From JAAYGD01 sp964428195 (GTDB lineage Bacteria > Bacillota_I > Bacilli_A > RF39 > UBA660): a stretch of 5,879 nucleotides of DNA. Positions 1 through 5,879 of this stretch are shown here, in pieces (position 1 is the stretch's first letter; each line of letters starts with the position of its first letter). The position numbers and the translations under genes are program-made. Location: the NCBI GenBank assembly GCA_964428195.1, contig CAYRXC010000039.1:1-5879 (forward strand), written 5' to 3'. Below the pieces are notes generated by a model. The model saw nothing but the letters and a program-made list of their open reading frames with translations. It made no database searches and was not told the origin of the DNA.

Positions 1-1356
1 TTAATTCTCAAGTTTTTCTTTTTTATTTTCTTTTAATTTCTTTTTTATTTCTTTTTCTAGTGGTTTCTTTTTCCTTTTTAATATATACATTGACACCGAA
101 GTAATCAATAGGGCAATAGATATTAAGTTGGTTACAATCAATATATTAATTAAATTACTATTTTTTTCGATTTTGTTGTTTAATTTTATTGCTTCATCAT
201 TATTGAATCTTACTACTGTATTTTCTTTTTCATCATATAAATAATAATTGGATTCTGCTTTATCTATATTCAAACCATATATAACTGCAAATTCTGATTT
301 TTCATTTAATTTATATGATTTTATTTCTATATCATTTAATTTAATTGTCTTTTCAATATAATTAATAAATTTATCTTTGTCTTTCTTTAGTTCTAACGGT
401 AGTATCCTCAATTTGTCAACTACTAGTTCTGTATAGGGTGAGTATTTATTTTCGATACTATCATATATATATAAAGAGATTTTACCTTCATTATCTTTTA
501 ATCCTACTAATACTAATTGATTTTTTTGATTATATAAACTAGGAATTATAGTTTCATTTATATTTGTAGTATTTTTTATAAAATCTTTTGGTAAAGTCAA
601 TAAGCTTTCTCTTTTTACTATTGTTTTTTTATCTCCGTTAATCGTTGTGACTTCTATGGGATTTGGATCTTTAACTATAGCATTAAGATTATATTTTCTT
701 GTAGAACCGTTTTGAGCAGTTACTATTATTTCAAATTTATTGTCTCCTTCAGTTACAGGTTTTACTCCATTTCCACTTACACTTGATCTATTATCTTCTG
801 TATTAGCAATAATATTTATTGATTCTATATTTGGCTCTAATTCAACAGAATAATCTGAAGTCTCTTTATTGAATACTGGAACTAAAGTTTTGCCTTCTAT
901 GGAAAGATTACTTAAATAATTATTTTTTGAATATGTAGCTTCTAGTTGTGCTTGAGTCATTAGTTTAATAGTTGATGTACCAGAAGTAAGTGGCATTGCA
1001 CTTTCATTCCAAGCGTATGCACCATATGACTTTACTCCAACTACTGCTGTACCAGATGCTAATGCTTTAAAAGTATATGTATAAGATGCAGATTTTTTTG
1101 ATCCGTCACCCCAATCTACTATATTAACTTTTCCACTTTCTAATTTTAATAAAGAAGAATTATAATTTAACGTGTATTCCCAAGACCCAAGTGGAACTGA
1201 AGATGATATCGTTACTGTTGTTTTAAATGTCTTTCCAACAGTTACGGTCGATGCTGAACTGCTTACTTTTATGTATCCACTAGCAGCATAAACATTTGGT
1301 TTCATTGACATAAATATAACAACTGAGAATAAAATAATTTTAAAAATTTTTTTCAT
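1..1356 (-). CDS. Membrane-anchored cohesin protein with cadherin-like domain
   Basis: This is a complete 451-residue secreted surface protein, probably the receptor that holds dockerin proteins at the cell. Residues 1-24 are a signal peptide (KK, hydrophobic core, cleavage near VYA|A). Residues 27-132 look like a cohesin: a beta-rich start at GYIKVSSSASTVTVG, then LGSWEYTLNYNSSLLKLESG, a pattern typical of the family. Residues 145-230 are a cadherin-like beta-sandwich (PF12733 type, starting NNYLSNLSIEGK and ending GSTRKYNLNAIVKD). Residues 231-400 I do not recognise. A membrane helix at about 402-425 is followed by a lysine-rich cytoplasmic tail (427-451). There is no LPXTG motif and no cysteine. 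The start at 1356 is set by an AGGAGG four bases upstream that overlaps the stop of the preceding dockerin hydrolase gene, so the two are probably coupled. Docking of that partner is inference; the cohesin call rests on recognised pattern only. Confidence 0.85.
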   Translation of the reverse strand: MKKIFKIILFSVVIFMSMKPNVYAASGYIKVSSSASTVTVGKTFKTTVTISSSVPLGSWEYTLNYNSSLLKLESGKVNIVDWGDGSKKSASYTYTFKALASGTAVVGVKSYGAYAWNESAMPLTSGTSTIKLMTQAQLEATYSKNNYLSNLSIEGKTLVPVFNKETSDYSVELEPNIESINIIANTEDNRSSVSGNGVKPVTEGDNKFEIIVTAQNGSTRKYNLNAIVKDPNPIEVTTINGDKKTIVKRESLLTLPKDFIKNTTNINETIIPSLYNQKNQLVLVGLKDNEGKISLYIYDSIENKYSPYTELVVDKLRILPLELKKDKDKFINYIEKTIKLNDIEIKSYKLNEKSEFAVIYGLNIDKAESNYYLYDEKENTVVRFNNDEAIKLNNKIEKNSNLINILIVTNLISIALLITSVSMYILKRKKKPLEKEIKKKLKENKKEKLEN

Positions 1357-1360
1357 AATT

Positions 1361-1367
1361 CCTCCTT
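1361..1367 (-). promoter_or_regulatory. Ribosome binding site of the cohesin gene, overlapping the hydrolase stop codon
   Basis: The minus strand reads AAGGAGG, with the AGGAGG core (1361-1366) four bases before the ATG at 1356. The TAA stop of the hydrolase gene occupies 1366-1368 and so shares bases with it. Ribosomes ending on the hydrolase gene stand on this site, which favours translational coupling of the two products. Confidence 0.85.
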
Positions 1368-3546
1368 ATAAATTTATTTCACCTAATATATGTTTTTGGA
1401 CCCTCAGTAAATCTAAAATAGTTACTTCATTGTCTTCATTTGTATCCCCTGCAACCAATTGATAACTTTCTAATGTAGTTGCTTTCATTATGTGCTTTTG
1501 AATTCTTAACAAATCAATAATACTTATTTTACCATCTCCATCTGTATCACCTATAACTGATAAATAATATGTTTTAGTTTCATTTGAAGTTGTTTTTATG
1601 ATAACTTGTTGGCCAGTTTTTAATATATTACTACTATTTGATATTGAACCATCTGGTTCTTTAATTGTTATTAACGAGCTAGGACTTTGACTAGTAATTT
1701 TTGTAATTATAGTTGAAATTAAATTGTTAATAGAATTTTTTGCTATTATGTTGCTATTGGTTACTCCCAGTATGTTATCAAGTTCGGAAATTGAAGTTAT
1801 ACTATCAACTTTTGTAAGATTGATTTTATATGTCCTAATTTCTCCGTTTTCTGCAGTTACTGTAATTATATGAGATTTATTATCGTTTCCAATTTCAATA
1901 ACGCCATCTCCAGAAACATTACTCAAAGAATTCTCGGGATTGCCTTTAATATTTACTGAGGTAATACTTTTATCGATAAAAAAACTATATTCTAATACAT
2001 CCTTATCAAACTCAAATAATGCTTTTTCATCTATTGTAATGCTACTTAAATAATTGTTCTTACTACCCGAACTAGGAAGAGAAATTGTAGCAGGCATATC
2101 TTTATATATAGGAATAGAGAAAGAATAAGCATTAGAAAGCAAATTGTTAGTCTTTAAAGAATTATAGGTTGATGCTGCTTCGCTTGAAGGAGCTTGTATG
2201 TTAGTCATATATTGATGAGTATATTTTAAATGATGTGCATTTGGTGCGGTATTGAACTTTTGAAAATACAGATTATATTGACCCTTAGAAATATAATTAG
2301 AAGATAGAAAACTTGAACCAGCATTTATTGACTTTTCTACAGTGTTCCATGGTTCTCTTGTATTATTATTATTTTCTATTAATCCGGCAGCATATGCTAA
2401 ACCTCTCAATTGTGGATCGTCTCCATATGCACCAATATTGAAGAAATTATAATAGCCCGAGTATTGAACACCACCCCATGTGAATTGTGCTCCGCTTGTA
2501 GCAGCATTTCCATTGACTGTAACTTCTTGTCTAATCCTGCTAGCAAGGTGAGATGGGCTAATATCATATGTTTTCCCCGAATTATTAAGTAAACTTATAA
2601 AATCATCATTATTAAGTGCACCGGTTCCAAATATTTGTCTTATAATATTTGGATATTGAGTTTCAAGATTGTTATCATAGTTTAAGGTTTCAAACATGAA
2701 CAAATATTTTTCATTTAAAAAATTTCTTGGATCCATATAAAATGAAATAACACCTGTATTTGCGTAGTACCAATTAGAAGGCTCTGCAATACTGTTATCT
2801 ATTATATAATTATAGTTTTTATATGTTTCGGAATCCATTTGTATGTAGTTTTTATATGTTTCTCCTATTATTACTTCATTCCAAGTTAAATTTGTAATTA
2901 CTGGTTTAAATATCCAATTAGGGTATTTCTTGTGTAAATAAGTTAGATATGGGAAGTAACTTTCCGGAAAACCTAACGATGCAAGTGTCTGTTCATATTC
3001 TGAATCACTATCTATTATATTATTTCTAATTACAATATGGTCGCCACATATATATCCTTCATTCTTATTGTCATAATATTTTATTTTTACCCATGAATTT
3101 ACACAACCGTTTCCACTAACATCATAATCTAATACAGTAATATTATTTCCTAATATCAACCTATTTTGAATTGAATAATTTGTTCCTGGGCCATTTCTTA
3201 CAAATATATTGTTTGAATATGTTCTAGCAGACCAACTACTAGTTATGTATTCGGGATTTGTAACAATATTAACATAAGTGCTACAAACGTAAGCATCGAA
3301 ATCATTATAAACAATTTTATACCAGCCATCAGAACAGCCATTACCTACATATGTAGTTCTATCTACTAATTTAACTAAATATCCCAAAGTGGCTTCAATT
3401 AGAATGTTATTGTCATCTGAAGCATCTGGAAGACTTCTAATTCTTACCCCATCGCCACTAATTAAACCATCGATAGTAGCATTTACAAAAGAAGGACAAA
3501 GAAAAAATAAACAAACAGACAAATAAAAGTATATAATTTTCTTCAT
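1366..3546 (-). CDS. Secreted SH3b-glucosaminidase (GH73-type) cell-wall hydrolase with C-terminal dockerin
   Basis: This is a complete 726-residue autolysin-like protein expected to cleave peptidoglycan glycan strands outside the cell. A signal peptide (1-23, SFVNA|T) is followed by two SH3b domains (about 26-94 and 106-174), each with one cysteine pair (C71/C88 and C148/C167). A linker region with FPESYFPYLTYLHKKYPNW and YMDPRNFLNEKYLFMFE, familiar from clostridial glucosaminidases, leads into the catalytic domain (about 185-450). E341 in SHLASRIRQEV aligns by position with the GH73 catalytic glutamate, and YYNFFNIGAYGDDP matches the family's second conserved block. Residues 497-580 are a cadherin-like beta-sandwich and 581-662 a small beta region. 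Residues 664-726 are a dockerin with two calcium loops (D667/D669/D671/D678 and D701/N703/D705/D712). It is the first gene of an operon with the cohesin gene, which is its likely partner. Substrate is inferred from the family. Confidence 0.92.
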   Translation of the reverse strand: MKKIIYFYLSVCLFFLCPSFVNATIDGLISGDGVRIRSLPDASDDNNILIEATLGYLVKLVDRTTYVGNGCSDGWYKIVYNDFDAYVCSTYVNIVTNPEYITSSWSARTYSNNIFVRNGPGTNYSIQNRLILGNNITVLDYDVSGNGCVNSWVKIKYYDNKNEGYICGDHIVIRNNIIDSDSEYEQTLASLGFPESYFPYLTYLHKKYPNWIFKPVITNLTWNEVIIGETYKNYIQMDSETYKNYNYIIDNSIAEPSNWYYANTGVISFYMDPRNFLNEKYLFMFETLNYDNNLETQYPNIIRQIFGTGALNNDDFISLLNNSGKTYDISPSHLASRIRQEVTVNGNAATSGAQFTWGGVQYSGYYNFFNIGAYGDDPQLRGLAYAAGLIENNNNTREPWNTVEKSINAGSSFLSSNYISKGQYNLYFQKFNTAPNAHHLKYTHQYMTNIQAPSSEAASTYNSLKTNNLLSNAYSFSIPIYKDMPATISLPSSGSKNNYLSSITIDEKALFEFDKDVLEYSFFIDKSITSVNIKGNPENSLSNVSGDGVIEIGNDNKSHIITVTAENGEIRTYKINLTKVDSITSISELDNILGVTNSNIIAKNSINNLISTIITKITSQSPSSLITIKEPDGSISNSSNILKTGQQVIIKTTSNETKTYYLSVIGDTDGDGKISIIDLLRIQKHIMKATTLESYQLVAGDTNEDNEVTILDLLRVQKHILGEINL

Positions 3547-3551
3547 TGCTA

Positions 3552-3559
3552 CCCCTCCT
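3552..3559 (-). promoter_or_regulatory. Ribosome binding site of the dockerin hydrolase gene
   Basis: The minus strand reads AGGAGGGG, five bases before the ATG at 3546. It is a near-perfect Shine-Dalgarno sequence and supports this start. Confidence 0.85.
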
Positions 3560-3571
3560 TATACAATATTT

Positions 3572-3600
3572 ATTATATTATACTAATTAATATATGATAA
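3572..3600 (-). promoter_or_regulatory. Probable promoter of the hydrolase-cohesin operon
   Basis: Read on the minus strand, TATAAT (3572-3577) is perfect, and TTATCA (3595-3600) matches four of six -35 bases with a 17-bp spacer. Transcription would start near 3565, leaving a short leader that just contains the ribosome site. The surrounding sequence is almost pure A/T, so chance matches are easy and the -35 box is weak. Confidence 0.5.
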
Positions 3601-3626
3601 ATATATATAGTATAAAAAAAATTTAC

Positions 3627-3641
3627 TTATGTTTTACATAA
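3627..3641. repeat. Small palindrome between the divergent promoters
   Basis: TTATGT and ACATAA form perfect six-base inverted arms around a TTT loop. On the minus strand a T-rich run follows (about 3612-3620), so a weak terminator is one reading. An operator between the two promoters is another. The arms are nearly all A/T in an A/T-rich stretch, so chance is a serious alternative. Confidence 0.3.
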
Positions 3642-3688
3642 AAAAATATGATATAATTAGCTTAACAAAATAAAAAACAATTAAAAAC

Positions 3689-3716
3689 TTGACAATATTG
3701 TAAATATGTGTATAAT
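3689..3716 (+). promoter_or_regulatory. Sigma-A type promoter of the repeat protein gene
   Basis: TTGACA at 3689-3694 and TATAAT at 3711-3716 are both perfect consensus with a 16-bp spacer. Transcription should begin near 3722-3724, giving a leader of about 40 bases before ATG 3762. This also rules out the upstream in-frame GTG at 3708 as a start codon. Confidence 0.85.
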
Positions 3717-3749
3717 AAACGACATCAAATGAAGAAAAGTCATAAAAAA

Positions 3750-3755
3750 AGGGGG
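3750..3755 (+). promoter_or_regulatory. Ribosome binding site that sets the start of the repeat protein
   Basis: AGGGGG lies six bases before ATG 3762 in an otherwise A/T-rich leader. No comparable purine run precedes the in-frame ATG at 3729, so this site decides the start. Confidence 0.8.
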
Positions 3756-3761
3756 ATTTTT

Positions 3762-5842
3762 ATGGAAAACAAAGTTTATGTTGAAGGAAAAGACAATTTT
3801 TGGAGAGACCTATTAATTAGAATAGCATTAATATTGTTATTTGTATTTTTGTTGATATGGTTATTTCCTATGCCAAAATTAGAAACATTCTACGATAGGA
3901 TTTTTGCTGATAATATAAGAATAATGAAAGAAGCGGCAAAAGATTATTTCACAGTTGAAAGATTACCAGCAGAAATTGGTGATACTAAGAAGATTACTTT
4001 GAGAGAAATGATCGACAAGAAAATGATATTACCTTTCTTGGATAGAGATGGAAATCAATGTGATTTTGATAATTCTTATGTAGAAGTAATTAGAATGGAT
4101 ACAGATTATGTATTTAAAATTAATCTATCGTGTCCTACAAAGACGGATTATGTAGTAGATTATTTTGGATGCTATGACGTTTGTGAAGACAAGTCTTGTG
4201 TTGAAGAAAAAGAAGAAACAGTATTAGAATATCAATTTTCAAGACAATCTTCAAAGAACGTAATAGATAAGTATTCTTGTCCAAGTGGTTATACTTTGAG
4301 TGGAAGCTCTTGTGTATTAGAAAGCAGTGTAATCGATAAGATAGCAGCAAACATATCATGTAATCCAGGATTTACATATAATAAAACTACTGATTCATGT
4401 GAAAAAGCTGTATCTGCATCAACTAATGCAGAAAAAGTATGTGCATCTGGATATATATATAGTTCAAATTCAGATTCATGTTTGAAATACATTGTAACTC
4501 AAGAAAACCCTACACCAGTATGTTCAAGTGGAACATACAATGCATCAACAGGTAAGTGTGTAGTTGGAACATCTTCTTCATATAATGCAACATTAGTATG
4601 CGATAGCGGAACATATAATTCATCAACGGGAAAATGTGTAATTGCTAGCTCATCATCATATAATGCAACACCAGTATGTTCAAGTGGAAGTTATAATTCN
4701 NNNNNNNNNNNNNNNNNNNNNNNNNNNNNNNNNNNNNNNNNNNNNNNNNNNNNNNNNNNNNNNNNNNNNNNNNNNNNNNNNNNNNNNNNNNNNNNNNNNC
4801 TAGCTCATCATCATATAATGCAACACCAGTATGTTCAAGTGGAAGTTATAATTCATCAACAGGAAAATGTGTTATATCTAGCTCATCATCATATTATGCT
4901 ACTCCTTATACAACGTCTTCAACTTCAACTTTATATGCAACAGCAAACGAATCATTAAGATGGTCATGTAAAGTTAGGGAATATAGTAGCTATCAATCTA
5001 ATATAAAGAATGAAACTTATAAATTAACTTATATTGGAAGTGAAGTAAGATATTCATGTCAAGCAGTATCATGCTTATATACTGTGTATAAGTACGATGA
5101 ATGTAGTGCAGTAATTACTGGAACTTGTTCAGATTCATCTTATACATATAGTAGAAGTTCAAGAAAATGTACAAAAACAGTTACAACATATAATACTACT
5201 TATAGTTGTCCAAGTGGAGGAACATTGAGTGGAACAACATGTTATGTATCATCAACAACAACAGCAAATCCAAATTATAGTTGTCCAAGTGGAGGATCAT
5301 TGAGTGGAACAACATGTACTGTAACATCTACATCATCAATTAATCCATCATATACTTGCCCAAGTGGAGGATCGTTAAGCGGAACAAAATGTAACGTATC
5401 AACATCAACAACAGTTAATCCAAGATATACTTGTCCAAGTGGTGGATCACTAAGTGGAACAACATGTATAGTATCTGGATCAACAACAGCAAATCCAACA
5501 TTGGTATGTAATAATGGCACATTGATTGATGGAGTATGTAAGATTACTAGAGTAGACAACAAACCATATACATATAATTGTACAAGTGGAACATTGAGTG
5601 GTGGAAAATGTGTTACATCAACTATATTAAGAGAAAACGTTAGTTATAGTTGTAAAGAAGGTTATTCAAGAACTGGTGCTCATTGTGTTAAAACAACAAC
5701 ATCATCTTCAGTAATTGGAGCTACACCAAGCTATAAATCGATTAGTTCTACAGAATATAAATGGAGTAGAGAAACCGCAATTAACGGATGGACAAGAACA
5801 GGAAAGACAAGAGAAGTTAAAGTAGCACTTAATACTAAATAA
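3762..5842 (+). CDS. Membrane-anchored pilin-like protein with cysteine-module tandem repeats (interrupted by assembly gap)
   Basis: I do not recognise a named family. ATG 3762 has AGGGGG six bases upstream. An in-frame GTG at 3708 lies at the edge of the -10 box and an ATG at 3729 has no ribosome site, so both are rejected. Residues 1-16 are cytoplasmic and about 17-35 form one membrane helix with no cleavable signal. Residues 41-146 resemble a type IV pilin-like head: a helix (IMKEAAKDYF), then GDTKKITLREMIDKKMIL, DGNQCD, SYVEV and a C100/C124 pair. After about residue 170 come two-cysteine modules of the form C-P/S-SG-x(n)-C in two tandem arrays, a non-repetitive middle part (4904-5200) and a Trp-containing end. 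About 38 cysteines are visible. The frame before the gap (4700-4799) and after it differ only because 100 N is a placeholder; both flanks translate as the same repeat. With the shortest non-overlapping bridge the protein would be 667 residues. There is no LPXTG or C-terminal helix. An extracellular stalk or adhesin role is inference. Confidence 0.8.
4272..4514 (+). repeat. Three diverged 81-bp cysteine-module repeats
   Basis: Units start at 4272, 4353 and 4434. Each encodes 27 residues with two cysteines, beginning YSCPSGY, ISCNPGF and KVCASGY. They are alike in protein pattern but differ much in DNA, so they are older copies than the neighbouring 78-bp units. Confidence 0.75.
4515..4903 (+). 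repeat. 78-bp tandem repeat array with unresolved copy number
   Basis: Units of 26 codons start at 4515, 4593 and 4671 before the gap and at 4826 after it. Each encodes the pattern xVCxSGxYNxSTGKCVxxxSSSYxAT with two cysteines. Copies next to the gap are nearly identical in DNA, which implies recent duplication or gene conversion and explains why the assembly broke here. The unit length is a multiple of three, so gain or loss of copies keeps the frame. Confidence 0.9.
4700..4799. other. Assembly gap of 100 N inside the tandem array
   Basis: Exactly 100 undetermined bases form a typical placeholder of unknown true length. The 55 bases just before it (4645-4699) and just after it (4800-4854) are identical. 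Keeping the frame needs a true length of 2 modulo 3, for example 23 or 101, or an overlap of 55; 100 does not fit. Confidence 0.95.
5201..5500 (+). repeat. Four 75-bp tandem repeats encoding two-cysteine modules
   Basis: Units start at 5201, 5276, 5351 and 5426. Each encodes 25 residues beginning Y-S/T-CPSGG-T/S-LSGT-x-C and ending in a Ser/Thr-rich linker with NP. The DNA is highly similar from unit to unit. Three more diverged modules follow up to about 5710 (LVCNNGTLIDGVC, YNCTSGTLSGGKC, YSCKEGYSRTGAHC). The unit differs in length and sequence from the 78-bp array, so the two were amplified separately. Confidence 0.9.
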
Positions 5843-5876
5843 ATATTCGAAAAAAAGGGGTAAAAAGAACACAGGA

Positions 5877-5879
5877 ATG
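5877..5879 (+). CDS. Possible start codon of a following gene (cut by window end)
   Basis: The last three bases are ATG, 34 bases after the stop of the repeat protein, with an AAAGGGG at 5854-5860 upstream. The gap of 16 bases between that purine run and the ATG is long for a ribosome site, and no terminator hairpin is visible in between. A downstream cotranscribed gene is plausible, but the true start may lie beyond the window. Confidence 0.25.

Noticed and set aside
2410..2592. Plus-strand open frame inside the hydrolase gene
   Set aside because: It is antisense to the catalytic domain including the conserved glutamate, so it is a shadow of the coding strand.
3592..3653. Direct repeat ATATGATA at 3592-3599 and 3646-3653
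   Set aside because: Eight A/T-rich bases repeated in an A/T-rich intergenic region are expected by chance.
3708..3761. An in-frame extension of the repeat protein with starts GTG 3708 and ATG 3729
   Set aside because: The GTG abuts the -10 box, upstream of the expected transcript start, and the ATG at 3729 has no ribosome site. AGGGGG before ATG 3762 fits much better.
4289..4492. Minus-strand open frames within the first cysteine modules (also 4135-4359)
   Set aside because: They are antisense to a well-supported gene, lack ribosome sites and show no protein pattern.
4800..4958. Continuation of the pre-gap frame across the N run to a stop at 4956-4958
   Set aside because: It yields a low-complexity His/Gln-rich peptide with no module pattern, while the other frame continues the cysteine repeat perfectly. 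The frame is set by the arbitrary gap length.
4515..5500. CRISPR array
   Set aside because: The repeats are directly adjacent, without unique spacers, and translate in frame as protein modules.
5275..5562. Minus-strand open frame across the 75-bp repeats
   Set aside because: It is the reverse of the repeat units, open only because the repeat has no stop in that frame; no ribosome site or recognisable protein.
5084..5842. A separate gene starting at GTG 5084
   Set aside because: There is no ribosome site, and the same frame is open upstream to the gap, encoding the same repeat modules. It is the 3' part of one gene.

Overview
This AT-rich window with strong AGGAGG-type ribosome binding sites, standard stop codons and surface-protein families typical of Gram-positives points to a low-GC Bacillota. 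An uncultured gut-type member of the Bacilli or Clostridia is my best guess, but there is no marker gene to fix the lineage. The 100-base run of N shows it comes from a draft, possibly metagenomic, assembly.

The layout is three genes around one divergent promoter region. On the minus strand, reading leftward from 3546, is a two-gene operon. Its first gene is a secreted cell-wall hydrolase with two SH3b domains, a GH73-type glucosaminidase domain, a cadherin-like beta-sandwich and a C-terminal dockerin. Nine bases after its stop comes the second gene, a secreted cohesin plus cadherin-like protein held in the membrane by a C-terminal helix with a lysine-rich tail. The ribosome binding site of the second gene overlaps the stop codon of the first. 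The obvious reading is a self-contained cohesin-dockerin pair in which the membrane cohesin docks the hydrolase at the cell surface, a non-cellulosomal use of this interaction.

The 215-base intergenic region (3547-3761) holds a convincing plus-strand promoter, a weaker minus-strand promoter and a small A/T palindrome between them.

On the plus strand, 3762-5842 encodes one large surface protein: a short cytoplasmic N-terminus, one membrane helix, a pilin-like head and a long series of two-cysteine modules. These modules form one tandem array with 81- then 78-bp units and a second with 75-bp units. The assembly gap (4700-4799) sits inside the 78-bp array. Its arbitrary length breaks the reading frame on paper, but both flanks read openly as the same repeat, so I annotate one gene. 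A possible start codon of a following gene lies in the last three bases.

The most noteworthy content is the membrane-cohesin/dockerin-hydrolase operon and the cysteine-module repeat protein with unresolved copy number. Functions are inferred from recognised folds and motifs; no database search was run.
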